Of a stretch of DNA of 6,832 nucleotides, positions 1 to 5,534 are shown piece after piece. The number at the start of each line of letters is the position of its first letter. Position 1 is the stretch's first letter. The translations under genes and the position numbers were made by a program. The stretch comes from Gammaproteobacteria bacterium (lineage in GTDB: Bacteria > Pseudomonadota > Gammaproteobacteria > Pseudomonadales > Azotimanducaceae): assembly GCA_027295975.1 (NCBI GenBank), contig JAPUJX010000478.1, positions 1 to 6,832 on the forward strand. Reading direction: 5' to 3'. The notes beneath the pieces are model-generated. The model saw only the letters and a list, made by a program, of their open reading frames with translations, was not told the DNA's origin and made no database searches.

Positions 1-129
1 ATTGTTGAGTCCATGAAAATGGAGATTCCAGTGGAAAGCACGGTCGCCGGGTCAGTTGCGGAGATTCGTGTGGCGTTGCAGGAAGCGGTTGAAGAGGATC
101 AGGTGCTTGCCCTGTTGGAAAGCGGTTGA
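1..129 (+). CDS. Biotin carboxyl carrier domain, C-terminal end of a gene cut by the window edge
   Basis: Only the last 42 residues are present. They contain the biotin-attachment motif ESMKMEIP near the start (modified Lys is codon 6, bases 16-18). The second half of the biotinyl fold follows, with the usual G-x-V turn and a late V-x-x-x-Q-x-L strand before the TGA at 127-129. The Lys sits 36 residues from the C terminus, normal for biotin carriers. The domain carries carboxybiotin between a biotin carboxylase and the carboxyltransferase encoded at 1051-2604. Whether the gene is a small stand-alone carrier (about 70 residues) or the tail of a long alpha subunit cannot be decided here. The ESMKM form, rather than AMKM, is from memory commoner in stand-alone carriers. 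It is probably in one operon with the next two genes, although the 101-base gap leaves room for separate control. Confidence 0.92.
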   Translation: MVESMKMEIPVESTVAGSVAEIRVALQEAVEEDQVLALLESG

Positions 130-149
130 GGGAAATGTCACGTTTATCC

Positions 150-161
150 CCATGGCCATGG
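150..161. repeat. 12-base perfect palindrome between biotin carrier and crotonase genes
   Basis: CCATGGCCATGG reads the same on both strands. It sits in the 101-base gap ahead of the crotonase gene. It could be an operator half-site pair or chance; no -35/-10 pair is convincing beside it. Confidence 0.25.
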
Positions 162-230
162 TAACTTAGCAGGTTCACTGGTAGTCGGGGCATAACCGGG
201 CCCGATTATGAGATTCGAGAAGGGGAGAAC

Positions 231-1028
231 ATGGCAGACCTGGTGACCATCGAGAAATCGGGCGGCATTGCCGATGTGCGATTGAATCGACCCGACAAAT
301 ACAATGCCCTGAACCCGGACATGTTCAAAGCCATCATCGAGGCGGGAGAATCCCTTGCCGAAGCGCGCGACGTTCGAGCCGTAGTACTCTCTGGTAATGG
401 TCGAGGGTTTTGCGCAGGGCTCGATATGGGCAGCTTTCAGGGCATGGCCGGTAATGACCGGGAGGTGGCGCCTACCCTGCTTGCCCGGGACGAACGGCCC
501 GAAAACCATGCTCAACGGCCGGCGTACGTCTGGAAGAAACTGCCGGTCCCGGTGATTGCAGCCATTCACGGCGTCGCATACGGCGGCGGCTGCCAGATTG
601 CGCTCGGTGCGGATATTCGGATAGCCGCCCCCGATGCCAAGCTCTCCGTCATGGAGATCAAGTGGGGCCTCATCCCGGACATGAGTATCACCCAGACTCT
701 GCGAGACATTGTCCCTCTGGATGTCGCCAAAGAGCTGACCTTCACCGGGCGCGTGTTGAGTGGTGAGGAGGCGTTCAATCTCGGTCTGGTCACCCATGTT
801 GCCGGAGACCCATTGGCCGCCGCCATGACCCTTGCTGAGGAAATTGCCGCAAAATCGCCAGAAGCCGTGCGTGCAGGGAAACGGCTCTTCGAAGAAAGCT
901 GGCATGCGGATGCGCGTACCGGACTCGAGATGGAGGCAGGGATGCAGTCGAAGCTGATCGGTTCGCGCAATCAGATCGAGGCCATCAAAGCGAACTTCGA
1001 AAAACGCCCACCCGAATTCGAAGACTAA
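231..1028 (+). CDS. Crotonase-superfamily protein (enoyl-CoA hydratase/isomerase family), probably a dienoyl-CoA isomerase-type enzyme
   Basis: This 265-residue protein has the full length of a single-domain crotonase. The CoA-binding and oxyanion-hole segments are visible: a DKYNALN block at residues 22-28, FCAGLD at 60-65 and GVAYGGGCQIAL at 114-125. The two glutamates used for water addition in rat enoyl-CoA hydratase (E144, E164) correspond by eye to Q122 and E142, so the first is missing. An aspartate, D150, lies eight residues after E142. That is the Glu/Asp spacing of delta3,5-delta2,4-dienoyl-CoA isomerases (Glu196/Asp204 in the rat enzyme). A double-bond isomerase acting on an acyl-CoA in the cytoplasm is therefore more likely than a plain hydratase; this is inference. 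The ATG is chosen because an AGGGGAG Shine-Dalgarno site (221-227) precedes it by 3 bases and the family N terminus follows at once. The carboxyltransferase gene starts 22 bases after its stop, which implies an operon and a shared pathway. Confidence 0.93.
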   Translation: MADLVTIEKSGGIADVRLNRPDKYNALNPDMFKAIIEAGESLAEARDVRAVVLSGNGRGFCAGLDMGSFQGMAGNDREVAPTLLARDERPENHAQRPAYVWKKLPVPVIAAIHGVAYGGGCQIALGADIRIAAPDAKLSVMEIKWGLIPDMSITQTLRDIVPLDVAKELTFTGRVLSGEEAFNLGLVTHVAGDPLAAAMTLAEEIAAKSPEAVRAGKRLFEESWHADARTGLEMEAGMQSKLIGSRNQIEAIKANFEKRPPEFED

Positions 1029-1050
1029 CGAAAAACAGGGCGTCAAAAAT

Positions 1051-2604
1051 ATGAGTTGGGAAAAAGAAGTGCTCGAGCTGAAGCGGCGTCGGCACCTGGC
1101 AAAACAACAGGGTGGCAAGGACGGCATCGCCAAGCAGCATGCCAGGGGTAAATTGACCATCAGAGAGCGCATCGATGCCCTGCTCGACGATGGCAGCTTT
1201 CAGGAGCAGGGTCGCGCCACCGCCACACCCGAATACGATGACAACGATGAGTTGTTGAGTTACGTCCCCGCCAACTACGTCGTGGGATTCGGCAAGATCG
1301 AAGAACGCCGGGTGGTGGTGGGAGGCGAAGACTTTACCCTGAAAGGCGGATCACCCAACGCGGCGGGGTTGCGCAAGAGCGTGTACGCTGAACATCTGGC
1401 GAGCCAGTTTCGGGTGCCGCTGGTACGTATGCTCGAAGGTGGTGGGGGCAGCGTGAAAGGAAGTGGTAGAAAAGGCGGCACTGTGGGTGAACCGGTGTAC
1501 AGCCAACCCCGCTTCAAGATCATCGCCGACGCCATGACGGAAGTGCCAATCGCCTCGGGTGCCATGGGGGCGGTTGCCGGCTTTCCCGCCGGTCGGCTGG
1601 TCGCCTCCCATTTTGCCGTCATGACCCGTTACACCTCCCAGGTGCTCATCGGTGGTCCAGCACTTGTGGAACGAGCGCTTGGCGTTCGTTTGAGCAAGGA
1701 GGAACTGGGTGGTGTCGACGTCCACGCGGTAAGCGGCGTGGTGGATAATATTGCCGAGGACGAATACGACGCCTTCCGGCAGATTCGCCGTTTCCTGGGT
1801 TATCTGCCGAGCAGTGTGTGGGAACGCGCTCCGCGAACCCGGAGCGCGGACGATCCTGAGCGCATGGAGGAAGAACTTCTGCACGTCGTGCCGCGGGATT
1901 CCAATGCGGCCTTCGACATGCGCGCCATCGTTGAGATGGTGATGGACGAGGGCTCCTTTTTCGAGATGGGCGCCACCTTCGGACCGGGTCAGATTGTCGG
2001 GCTCGCAAGACTCGATGGTCAGCCGGTGGGAGTTCTGGCCAACGATTGCATGTTTTACGCCGGTGCGATGACGGCCGAAGCGGCCCAGAAGTACCGTCGT
2101 TTTGTCGAGATGTGTGACACCTTCCATGTGCCCATCGTAAATTTCATCGACCAGCCTGGCTTCATGATCGGCCTGGAGGCAGAGCGGGCGGGAACCATCC
2201 GCTTTGGCATGGCCGCAGTGGCGGCCGCGGTACAGGCTACCGTTCCCTGGGTAGCCATCCAGGTGCACAAGGGTTTTGGCGTCGCCACAGCCGCCCACTA
2301 TGGTCCCAATGCCTATGTTCTGGCCTGGCCATCGGTAGAGTCAGGTGCGCTTCCTCTGGAAGGCGGGGTGGCGGTTGCGTTTCACCGCGAGATTGCCGCT
2401 GCAGAGAGCCCCGACATCAAACGTAAGGAACTCGAGGAACGACTGCGCGGTAATCGCTCGCCGTTTCCGCGCGCCGAGTCTTTTGCGGTACACGAACTCA
2501 TTGATCCACGGGAAACCCGGCCCACGCTCTGTCGGTGGATCGATTGGATACAACCCCAGCTCGAGGCGCTTACCGGGCCCGTGAAGTTTGGGATGCGACC
2601 TTAG
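1051..2604 (+). CDS. Acyl-CoA carboxylase carboxyltransferase (beta) subunit, substrate unassigned
   Basis: The 517-residue length is typical of biotin-dependent carboxyltransferase beta subunits (propionyl-, methylcrotonyl- and related acyl-CoA carboxylases). It transfers CO2 from carboxybiotin to an acyl-CoA. The N-terminal half has the family opening (HARGKLTIRERIDALLDDGSF, residues 30-50) and a glycine-rich oxyanion segment, EGGGGS, at 129-134. The C-terminal half has a second GSFFEMG block at 301-307, FIDQPGFMIG at 365-374, and the biotin/acyl pocket at about 401-440. In propionyl-CoA carboxylase this pocket reads GGAYD; here it reads GVATA (410-414). The Asp known to set acyl-chain specificity in Streptomyces PccB would thus be Ala414, by eye alignment. 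It also lacks the long N-terminal lead of typical methylcrotonyl-CoA carboxylase beta chains. I therefore do not assign PCC, ACC or MCC. The start codon is preceded by only a weak CAGGG site. It follows the crotonase gene by 22 bases and is probably cotranscribed with it and the biotin carrier. Confidence 0.93.
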   Translation: MSWEKEVLELKRRRHLAKQQGGKDGIAKQHARGKLTIRERIDALLDDGSFQEQGRATATPEYDDNDELLSYVPANYVVGFGKIEERRVVVGGEDFTLKGGSPNAAGLRKSVYAEHLASQFRVPLVRMLEGGGGSVKGSGRKGGTVGEPVYSQPRFKIIADAMTEVPIASGAMGAVAGFPAGRLVASHFAVMTRYTSQVLIGGPALVERALGVRLSKEELGGVDVHAVSGVVDNIAEDEYDAFRQIRRFLGYLPSSVWERAPRTRSADDPERMEEELLHVVPRDSNAAFDMRAIVEMVMDEGSFFEMGATFGPGQIVGLARLDGQPVGVLANDCMFYAGAMTAEAAQKYRRFVEMCDTFHVPIVNFIDQPGFMIGLEAERAGTIRFGMAAVAAAVQATVPWVAIQVHKGFGVATAAHYGPNAYVLAWPSVESGALPLEGGVAVAFHREIAAAESPDIKRKELEERLRGNRSPFPRAESFAVHELIDPRETRPTLCRWIDWIQPQLEALTGPVKFGMRP

Positions 2605-2649
2605 AAATTCATGGCTTTTGTATGCCGCAGGGGCGAATAAAGGTACACC

Positions 2650-2838
2650 ATGGCAGCGGTCATCCTCACCCTGGTGTTATCGTTTATCCTCGGAAGTGTA
2701 ACCTGGTTGGGTGCAGGGTCGCGCCTGAGAATCAGAAACGACCCACCGCAGAACGATATGCTCAATTTCTTGAGTTACAGCCTGATGGCTTTGCCGCTGG
2801 TGTTCACGTTCGTGTTTTATTTGCTGGAAAACCTCTAG
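2650..2838 (+). CDS. Small hypothetical membrane protein with two predicted transmembrane helices
   Basis: I do not recognise this 62-residue protein. Two hydrophobic stretches, about residues 3-23 and 40-58, flank a polar, net-positive link (RLRIRN, then DPPQND, residues 25-36). This suggests a helical hairpin in the inner membrane with both ends on the same side. A TAAAGG Shine-Dalgarno site at 2638-2643 lies 6 bases before the ATG, a good spacing that supports real translation. It starts 45 bases after the carboxyltransferase stop with no visible terminator between them, so it could be the last gene of that operon. No functional link to acyl-CoA carboxylation can be read from the sequence. 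Overlapping frames in this stretch have no comparable ribosome site or protein character. Confidence 0.7.
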   Translation: MAAVILTLVLSFILGSVTWLGAGSRLRIRNDPPQNDMLNFLSYSLMALPLVFTFVFYLLENL

Positions 2839-2848
2839 GGACAGGACA

Positions 2849-2995
2849 CTAGTTGTAACCGAGGACGTAGTTCTGGTTGTCTTCCTCGTCGCCTTGCTCG
2901 CTTCGCTTCCAGGAAGGTCCAAAAGCCTGGAGCAGGCTTTCCAGTTCTTCCGTTTGCTCCTTCGTCAGCTGCGGTATTTCCGTGTCGTTTTGCAT
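2849..2995 (-). CDS. Short acidic hypothetical protein (48 residues)
   Basis: The minus-strand frame runs from ATG at 2995-2993 to TAG at 2851-2849. A GAGGT Shine-Dalgarno match (minus strand, 3007-3003) sits 7 bases before the ATG, which is ideal spacing. The product begins MQNDTEIPQL. It has a Glu/Gln-rich probably helical part at residues 9-24 (TKEQTEELESLLQAF), then a short aromatic/basic patch (PSWKR) and an acidic run (EQGDEEDNQN), and ends YVLGYN. It has no signal peptide or membrane segment, so a small soluble cytoplasmic protein is likely. I do not recognise the family. Its stop faces the stop of the 62-residue membrane protein across 10 bases, and its start diverges from the methyltransferase at 3121. 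Chance is possible for a frame this short; the ribosome site and the biased composition are the arguments for it. Confidence 0.5.
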   Translation of the reverse strand: MQNDTEIPQLTKEQTEELESLLQAFGPSWKRSEQGDEEDNQNYVLGYN

Positions 2996-3002
2996 ATCCG
3001 TA

Positions 3003-3007
3003 ACCTC
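3003..3007 (-). promoter_or_regulatory. Shine-Dalgarno site for the 48-codon minus-strand frame
   Basis: The minus strand reads GAGGT here, 7 bases upstream of the ATG at 2995. This site is the main evidence that the short frame 2849-2995 is translated. Confidence 0.5.
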
Positions 3008-3095
3008 AAACTACCAACACGGCCCGTGTCTTTCGAATTCCAGATTTGCGTTGCATGTTCGTTCGAGAACTGCCCGGTAGATCGATATACCAATC

Positions 3096-3100
3096 GGAGG
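3096..3100 (+). promoter_or_regulatory. Strong Shine-Dalgarno site (GGAGG) ahead of the methyltransferase with ambiguous start
   Basis: GGAGG lies 10 bases before a GTG at 3111 but 20 bases before the TTG at 3121 that opens the main methyltransferase frame. The GTG is one base out of frame with the methyltransferase and stops after ten codons at 3141-3143. The placement suggests the true start was, or is, the GTG. Confidence 0.55.
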
Positions 3101-3120
3101 CGGCAGTGTAGTGAGCGCGG

Positions 3121-3789
3121 TTGAAAAAGCAATGGCAATCTGACAAGTTGCACGATTTGTCTGACGAGAGGTACATGCGCCTGTCCATCGATCCCGAAGG
3201 TGTCAAAGGCTTCCTTGCGCCGGAAGAGGGCATCCGTTTATACGAGTTGGCGCTCGAAGCTGCCTTGTTGGGTCCTTGTCTGGAGGTGGGCAGCTATTGT
3301 GGCAAATCCACCGTCTATTTAGGCAGCGCGTGCAGGGAGCGCCAACAGGTTCTCTATGCGGTAGATCATCACCGGGGTTCCGAGGAGCATCAGCCCGGCG
3401 AGGAATACCACGATCCGGATTTGTTCGATGCCGCGGCGGGTCGGATGGATTCTTTTCGTGCTTTTCGCGCCACGATGGTTCGAGCGGATCTCGAGAATTT
3501 CGTTGTCCCGTTGGTAACCTGCTCCGAACTCGCGGGGCGCCACTGGCGGACGCCGCTGGGGATGGTGTTCATCGACGGAGGGCATGACCTGGAAGCCGCG
3601 GTTACGGACTACACAACGTGGGCGCCACACCTGTGCGGGGCCGGAATTCTCGCCATACACGACATCTTTCCCGATCCGGCGGATGGTGGAAGGGCACCTC
3701 ACGAGATCTACCTGAAGGCATTGGATTCGGGATTGTTCGAAGCCTTGAACTCGACCCTCACCCTCGGGGTTCTCAGACGACTGGGGTGA
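3121..3789 (+). CDS. Class I SAM-dependent methyltransferase (Methyltransf_24 / CmcI-like)
   Basis: The 222-residue frame has the SAM-binding Rossmann motifs in order. Motif I is CLEVGSYCGKST at residues 53-64, and the acidic residue ending the next strand is D82, in AVDHHRGSEE. The second acidic strand is MVFIDGGHDLEAA at 148-160, and a late strand carries LAIHD at 177-181. IDGGH plus IHD is typical of Methyltransf_24 proteins, several of which methylate sugars or hydroxyl groups of secondary metabolites; the acceptor here is unknown. It is cytoplasmic, with no membrane segment. The start is uncertain: TTG at 3121 has no properly spaced ribosome site, ATG at 3175 is an in-frame alternative, and a GTG at 3111 has the good site but lies in another frame, separated by a run of five A's. 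It converges on the glycosyltransferase operon with 12 bases between stops, which suggests, but does not prove, a shared pathway. Confidence 0.88.
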   Translation: MKKQWQSDKLHDLSDERYMRLSIDPEGVKGFLAPEEGIRLYELALEAALLGPCLEVGSYCGKSTVYLGSACRERQQVLYAVDHHRGSEEHQPGEEYHDPDLFDAAAGRMDSFRAFRATMVRADLENFVVPLVTCSELAGRHWRTPLGMVFIDGGHDLEAAVTDYTTWAPHLCGAGILAIHDIFPDPADGGRAPHEIYLKALDSGLFEALNSTLTLGVLRRLG

Positions 3790-3801
3790 ATGTCTGGTTG
3801 T

Positions 3802-4818
3802 TCAAGCAGGCTCGGGCAGATTGATAGCGGTGAACAGGCGGGAGGCGCCCGTCAATCCATGGAGCGCGTCAGCGGCGAGCATTACCACACCCGCCGTCCA
3901 GGTCGGACGTTCGTCCGGCCACATCGCCTCGTCGGCAAAGGCGTAACCCGTCCACCAGGAACCGTCTTCTGCCTGGTACCTGGAAAGACAACCGAACAGG
4001 TCCAGTGCCCTGTCCCGATCACCGGCCCCAAGGCTGGCCATGGTGAGTTCACACGACTCCGCGATAGTGACCCAGGGTTCGTCTGCTACGCAGCGACACC
4101 CGAGACCGGGTTCAACGAACGTATCCCATCGTTCATTGAGGCGTCGTGTTGCATCGCGGCCTTCGATTACCCCCGTGAGGACCGGATAATACCAGTCCAT
4201 CGAATAACGGCTCTTGTTCTCCCAGGTCCGATCGAAGCGCTCGGGTCGGTTCCGGATGGCGTTGCCGAGTTTTTCCCGGCTGTGCAACCAGAACGATGAC
4301 TCCTCGCCGACAACGCGTGCGATGTTGGCGCAACATTCGAGGCTTTTGTGAATCGAGCTGCAACCGGTTACCAACGCGTCTTTGTTGATTCCCGTGCGGG
4401 TATCCATTGCCCAGTAGATCTCTCCGCTTTGAGCCTGGAGGCCGATGACGAATTCCAACGCCTTTTTAACCGTGGGCCACAACTCGGCGAGGAACGTTCC
4501 ATTCCCGGTGACGAGGTAGTGGTGCCACACACCTGTTGCGATGTAAGCGACGAAGTTGGTCTCGGCACGGGTGCCATCCGCGACGGCGTCATTCTGATAG
4601 GCGGCTAACCAGGTGCCATCGGGTCGTTGATGTTGCGCAAGCCAGCGGTAGGCGGCCACGGATTCGGCATGGAATCCACCGACCGACAAACCCATGGCTG
4701 CCTCTACATGGTCCCAGGGGTCGAGCGCGCCGCCTTCGAACCAGGGGATAGCGCCGCTTATGGTTTGCACCCGGGCGATGTAATGGGCGGTATGCCCGAG
4801 ACTGTCGGAGTGTGTCAC
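3802..4818 (-). CDS. Alpha/alpha-toroid protein with QW-type repeats (prenyltransferase/squalene-oxidase-repeat or six-hairpin glycosidase-like), function unknown
   Basis: The 338-residue product is rich in paired helices. It carries two clear QW-type motifs (Q-x4-5-G-x-W): QRPDGTW at residues 64-70 and QAEDGSW at 281-287, with a weaker one at 128-136. Conserved-looking aromatic/acidic patches are PWFEGG (25-30), DPWDHVEAA (33-41), DWYYPVLTG (208-216) and EPWVTIAESCELT (247-259). This fits an (alpha/alpha) toroid, the fold of prenyltransferase-like and six-hairpin glycosidase proteins. The DxDD motif of squalene-hopene cyclases is absent, and at about 340 residues it is a single-domain toroid, so a terpene cyclase is unlikely. 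Its place in an operon with a glycosyltransferase makes a carbohydrate substrate more plausible (inference). There is no signal peptide. The GTG start at 4818-4816 is chosen because it overlaps the TGA of the preceding methyltransferase as GTGA, the sign of translational coupling. Confidence 0.82.
   Translation of the reverse strand: MTHSDSLGHTAHYIARVQTISGAIPWFEGGALDPWDHVEAAMGLSVGGFHAESVAAYRWLAQHQRPDGTWLAAYQNDAVADGTRAETNFVAYIATGVWHHYLVTGNGTFLAELWPTVKKALEFVIGLQAQSGEIYWAMDTRTGINKDALVTGCSSIHKSLECCANIARVVGEESSFWLHSREKLGNAIRNRPERFDRTWENKSRYSMDWYYPVLTGVIEGRDATRRLNERWDTFVEPGLGCRCVADEPWVTIAESCELTMASLGAGDRDRALDLFGCLSRYQAEDGSWWTGYAFADEAMWPDERPTWTAGVVMLAADALHGLTGASRLFTAINLPEPA
4815..4818 (-). other. GTGA stop/start overlap between methyltransferase and QW-repeat protein
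   Basis: The minus strand reads GTGA: GTG starts the QW-repeat protein and TGA ends the methyltransferase. With the ATGA junction at 5531-5534, it ties all three genes into one coupled unit. Confidence 0.85.
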
Positions 4819-5534
4819 GGGTCATCCCGAACGAAATACAGGACCAGGCTCTTACCTATGAACGGGTTGAGAATTTTTTCCACCAGGCTGGTCAGCCGAG
4901 GTTGCTGCAAGAGATCCCAGACGAGCAGTCTGTGATAGGTGCGCACCGGCCAGATCTGATCTCCCCAGGACCAGAACAGACACCGCAGCCACCAGTACGG
5001 AGTGTGAAGGCCGTGGGCCCAGTGTCTGGCGTAACGCACCATGGAGAAACTTTCGATGGCTTGTTGCAACTGTGTTGTCCTGAAAATGCGAACATGACCA
5101 CCTGCTACGGCATGGTACGCGCTGGAAAGCCGCCAGCAGCACCATTCGGGGCCGAAACGAGGGACGCTGACGGCAAAGAGGCCCCCCGGTTTGAGCACCC
5201 GGTGTATTTCGCGCAGTACCGATTTGTAGTCGTGAATGTGTTCGAGCACTTCGGAACAGATGACTTGATCAAAACACCCGTCCGCAAAAGGCAACCTGAG
5301 CCCGCTGGCGGCGAGAAAGTCGGCACGGCGACAGGAATCCTCCGTCACTTCGAACTCCCGGTAGCGTTTCCTGGCGGTGTTCAGATCGGTCAAGGAAAGG
5401 TCAAGACCGATCGCATGCACCCTTTCGTTGAGACAGGCGCCGATCGTGTGCCGGCCTTCGCCGCACCCGATATCGAGAATCTTATCTCCCGGGGTAAGGT
5501 TCAAATACTTGAAGTCGACCGTTTCCAGGCTCAT
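4815..5534 (-). CDS. Class I SAM-dependent methyltransferase (Methyltransf_11/25-like) with Trp-rich C-terminal region
   Basis: This 239-residue protein has textbook class I motifs: ILDIGCGEGRHT (19-30, SAM glycine loop), AIGLDLS (41-47, the Asp that binds the SAM ribose), FDQVICSEVLEHI (88-100) and LKPGG (115-119). The acceptor is unknown. After the Rossmann core, residues 172-206 hold seven tryptophans with several basic residues, then an amphipathic tail to the C terminus. This region may bind a lipid- or membrane-linked acceptor. The start is ATG at 5534-5532, although the frame stays open upstream to 5771. Reasons: ATGA overlaps the stop of the glycosyltransferase, GCGAGG lies 7 bases before it, and the upstream 79 codons read as low-quality Arg/Gly-rich protein antisense-like to nothing known and overlap the glycosyltransferase catalytic end. 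The gene is coupled at both ends within a three-gene operon. Confidence 0.92.
   Translation of the reverse strand: MSLETVDFKYLNLTPGDKILDIGCGEGRHTIGACLNERVHAIGLDLSLTDLNTARKRYREFEVTEDSCRRADFLAASGLRLPFADGCFDQVICSEVLEHIHDYKSVLREIHRVLKPGGLFAVSVPRFGPEWCCWRLSSAYHAVAGGHVRIFRTTQLQQAIESFSMVRYARHWAHGLHTPYWWLRCLFWSWGDQIWPVRTYHRLLVWDLLQQPRLTSLVEKILNPFIGKSLVLYFVRDDP
5531..5534 (-). other. ATGA stop/start overlap between glycosyltransferase and methyltransferase
   Basis: The minus strand reads ATGA: ATG starts the methyltransferase and TGA ends the glycosyltransferase. This arrangement normally means translational coupling, so the two proteins are made from one mRNA. Confidence 0.9.

Noticed and set aside
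197..204. CGGGCCCG palindrome before the crotonase gene
   Set aside because: Eight bases of G/C in a G+C-rich gap is expected by chance, with no flanking T run or symmetry.
144..1172. Long open frame on the minus strand (about 340 codons)
   Set aside because: It lies wholly antisense to the crotonase gene and its flanks. The product has no recognisable domain, and the opposite strand encodes a clear conserved protein; high G+C third positions explain the open frame.
1351..2298. Long open frame on the minus strand (about 315 codons), His/Gly-rich
   Set aside because: Antisense to the carboxyltransferase. The composition looks like reverse-complemented coding sequence and shows no motif.
2611..2640. 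Ten-codon ATG-to-TAA frame just before the small membrane protein, as a possible leader peptide
   Set aside because: No ribosome site, no codon run or hairpin pair typical of attenuation; chance is sufficient.
2535..2852. Open frame on the + strand spanning the carboxyltransferase end and the small membrane protein
   Set aside because: It overlaps both genes in another frame, lacks a good ribosome site, and its product has no membrane segment or motif.
3051..3091. TTGCAT and GATATA as a promoter for the + strand methyltransferase
   Set aside because: The spacing of about 27 bases is far from the 16-18 needed for sigma-70.
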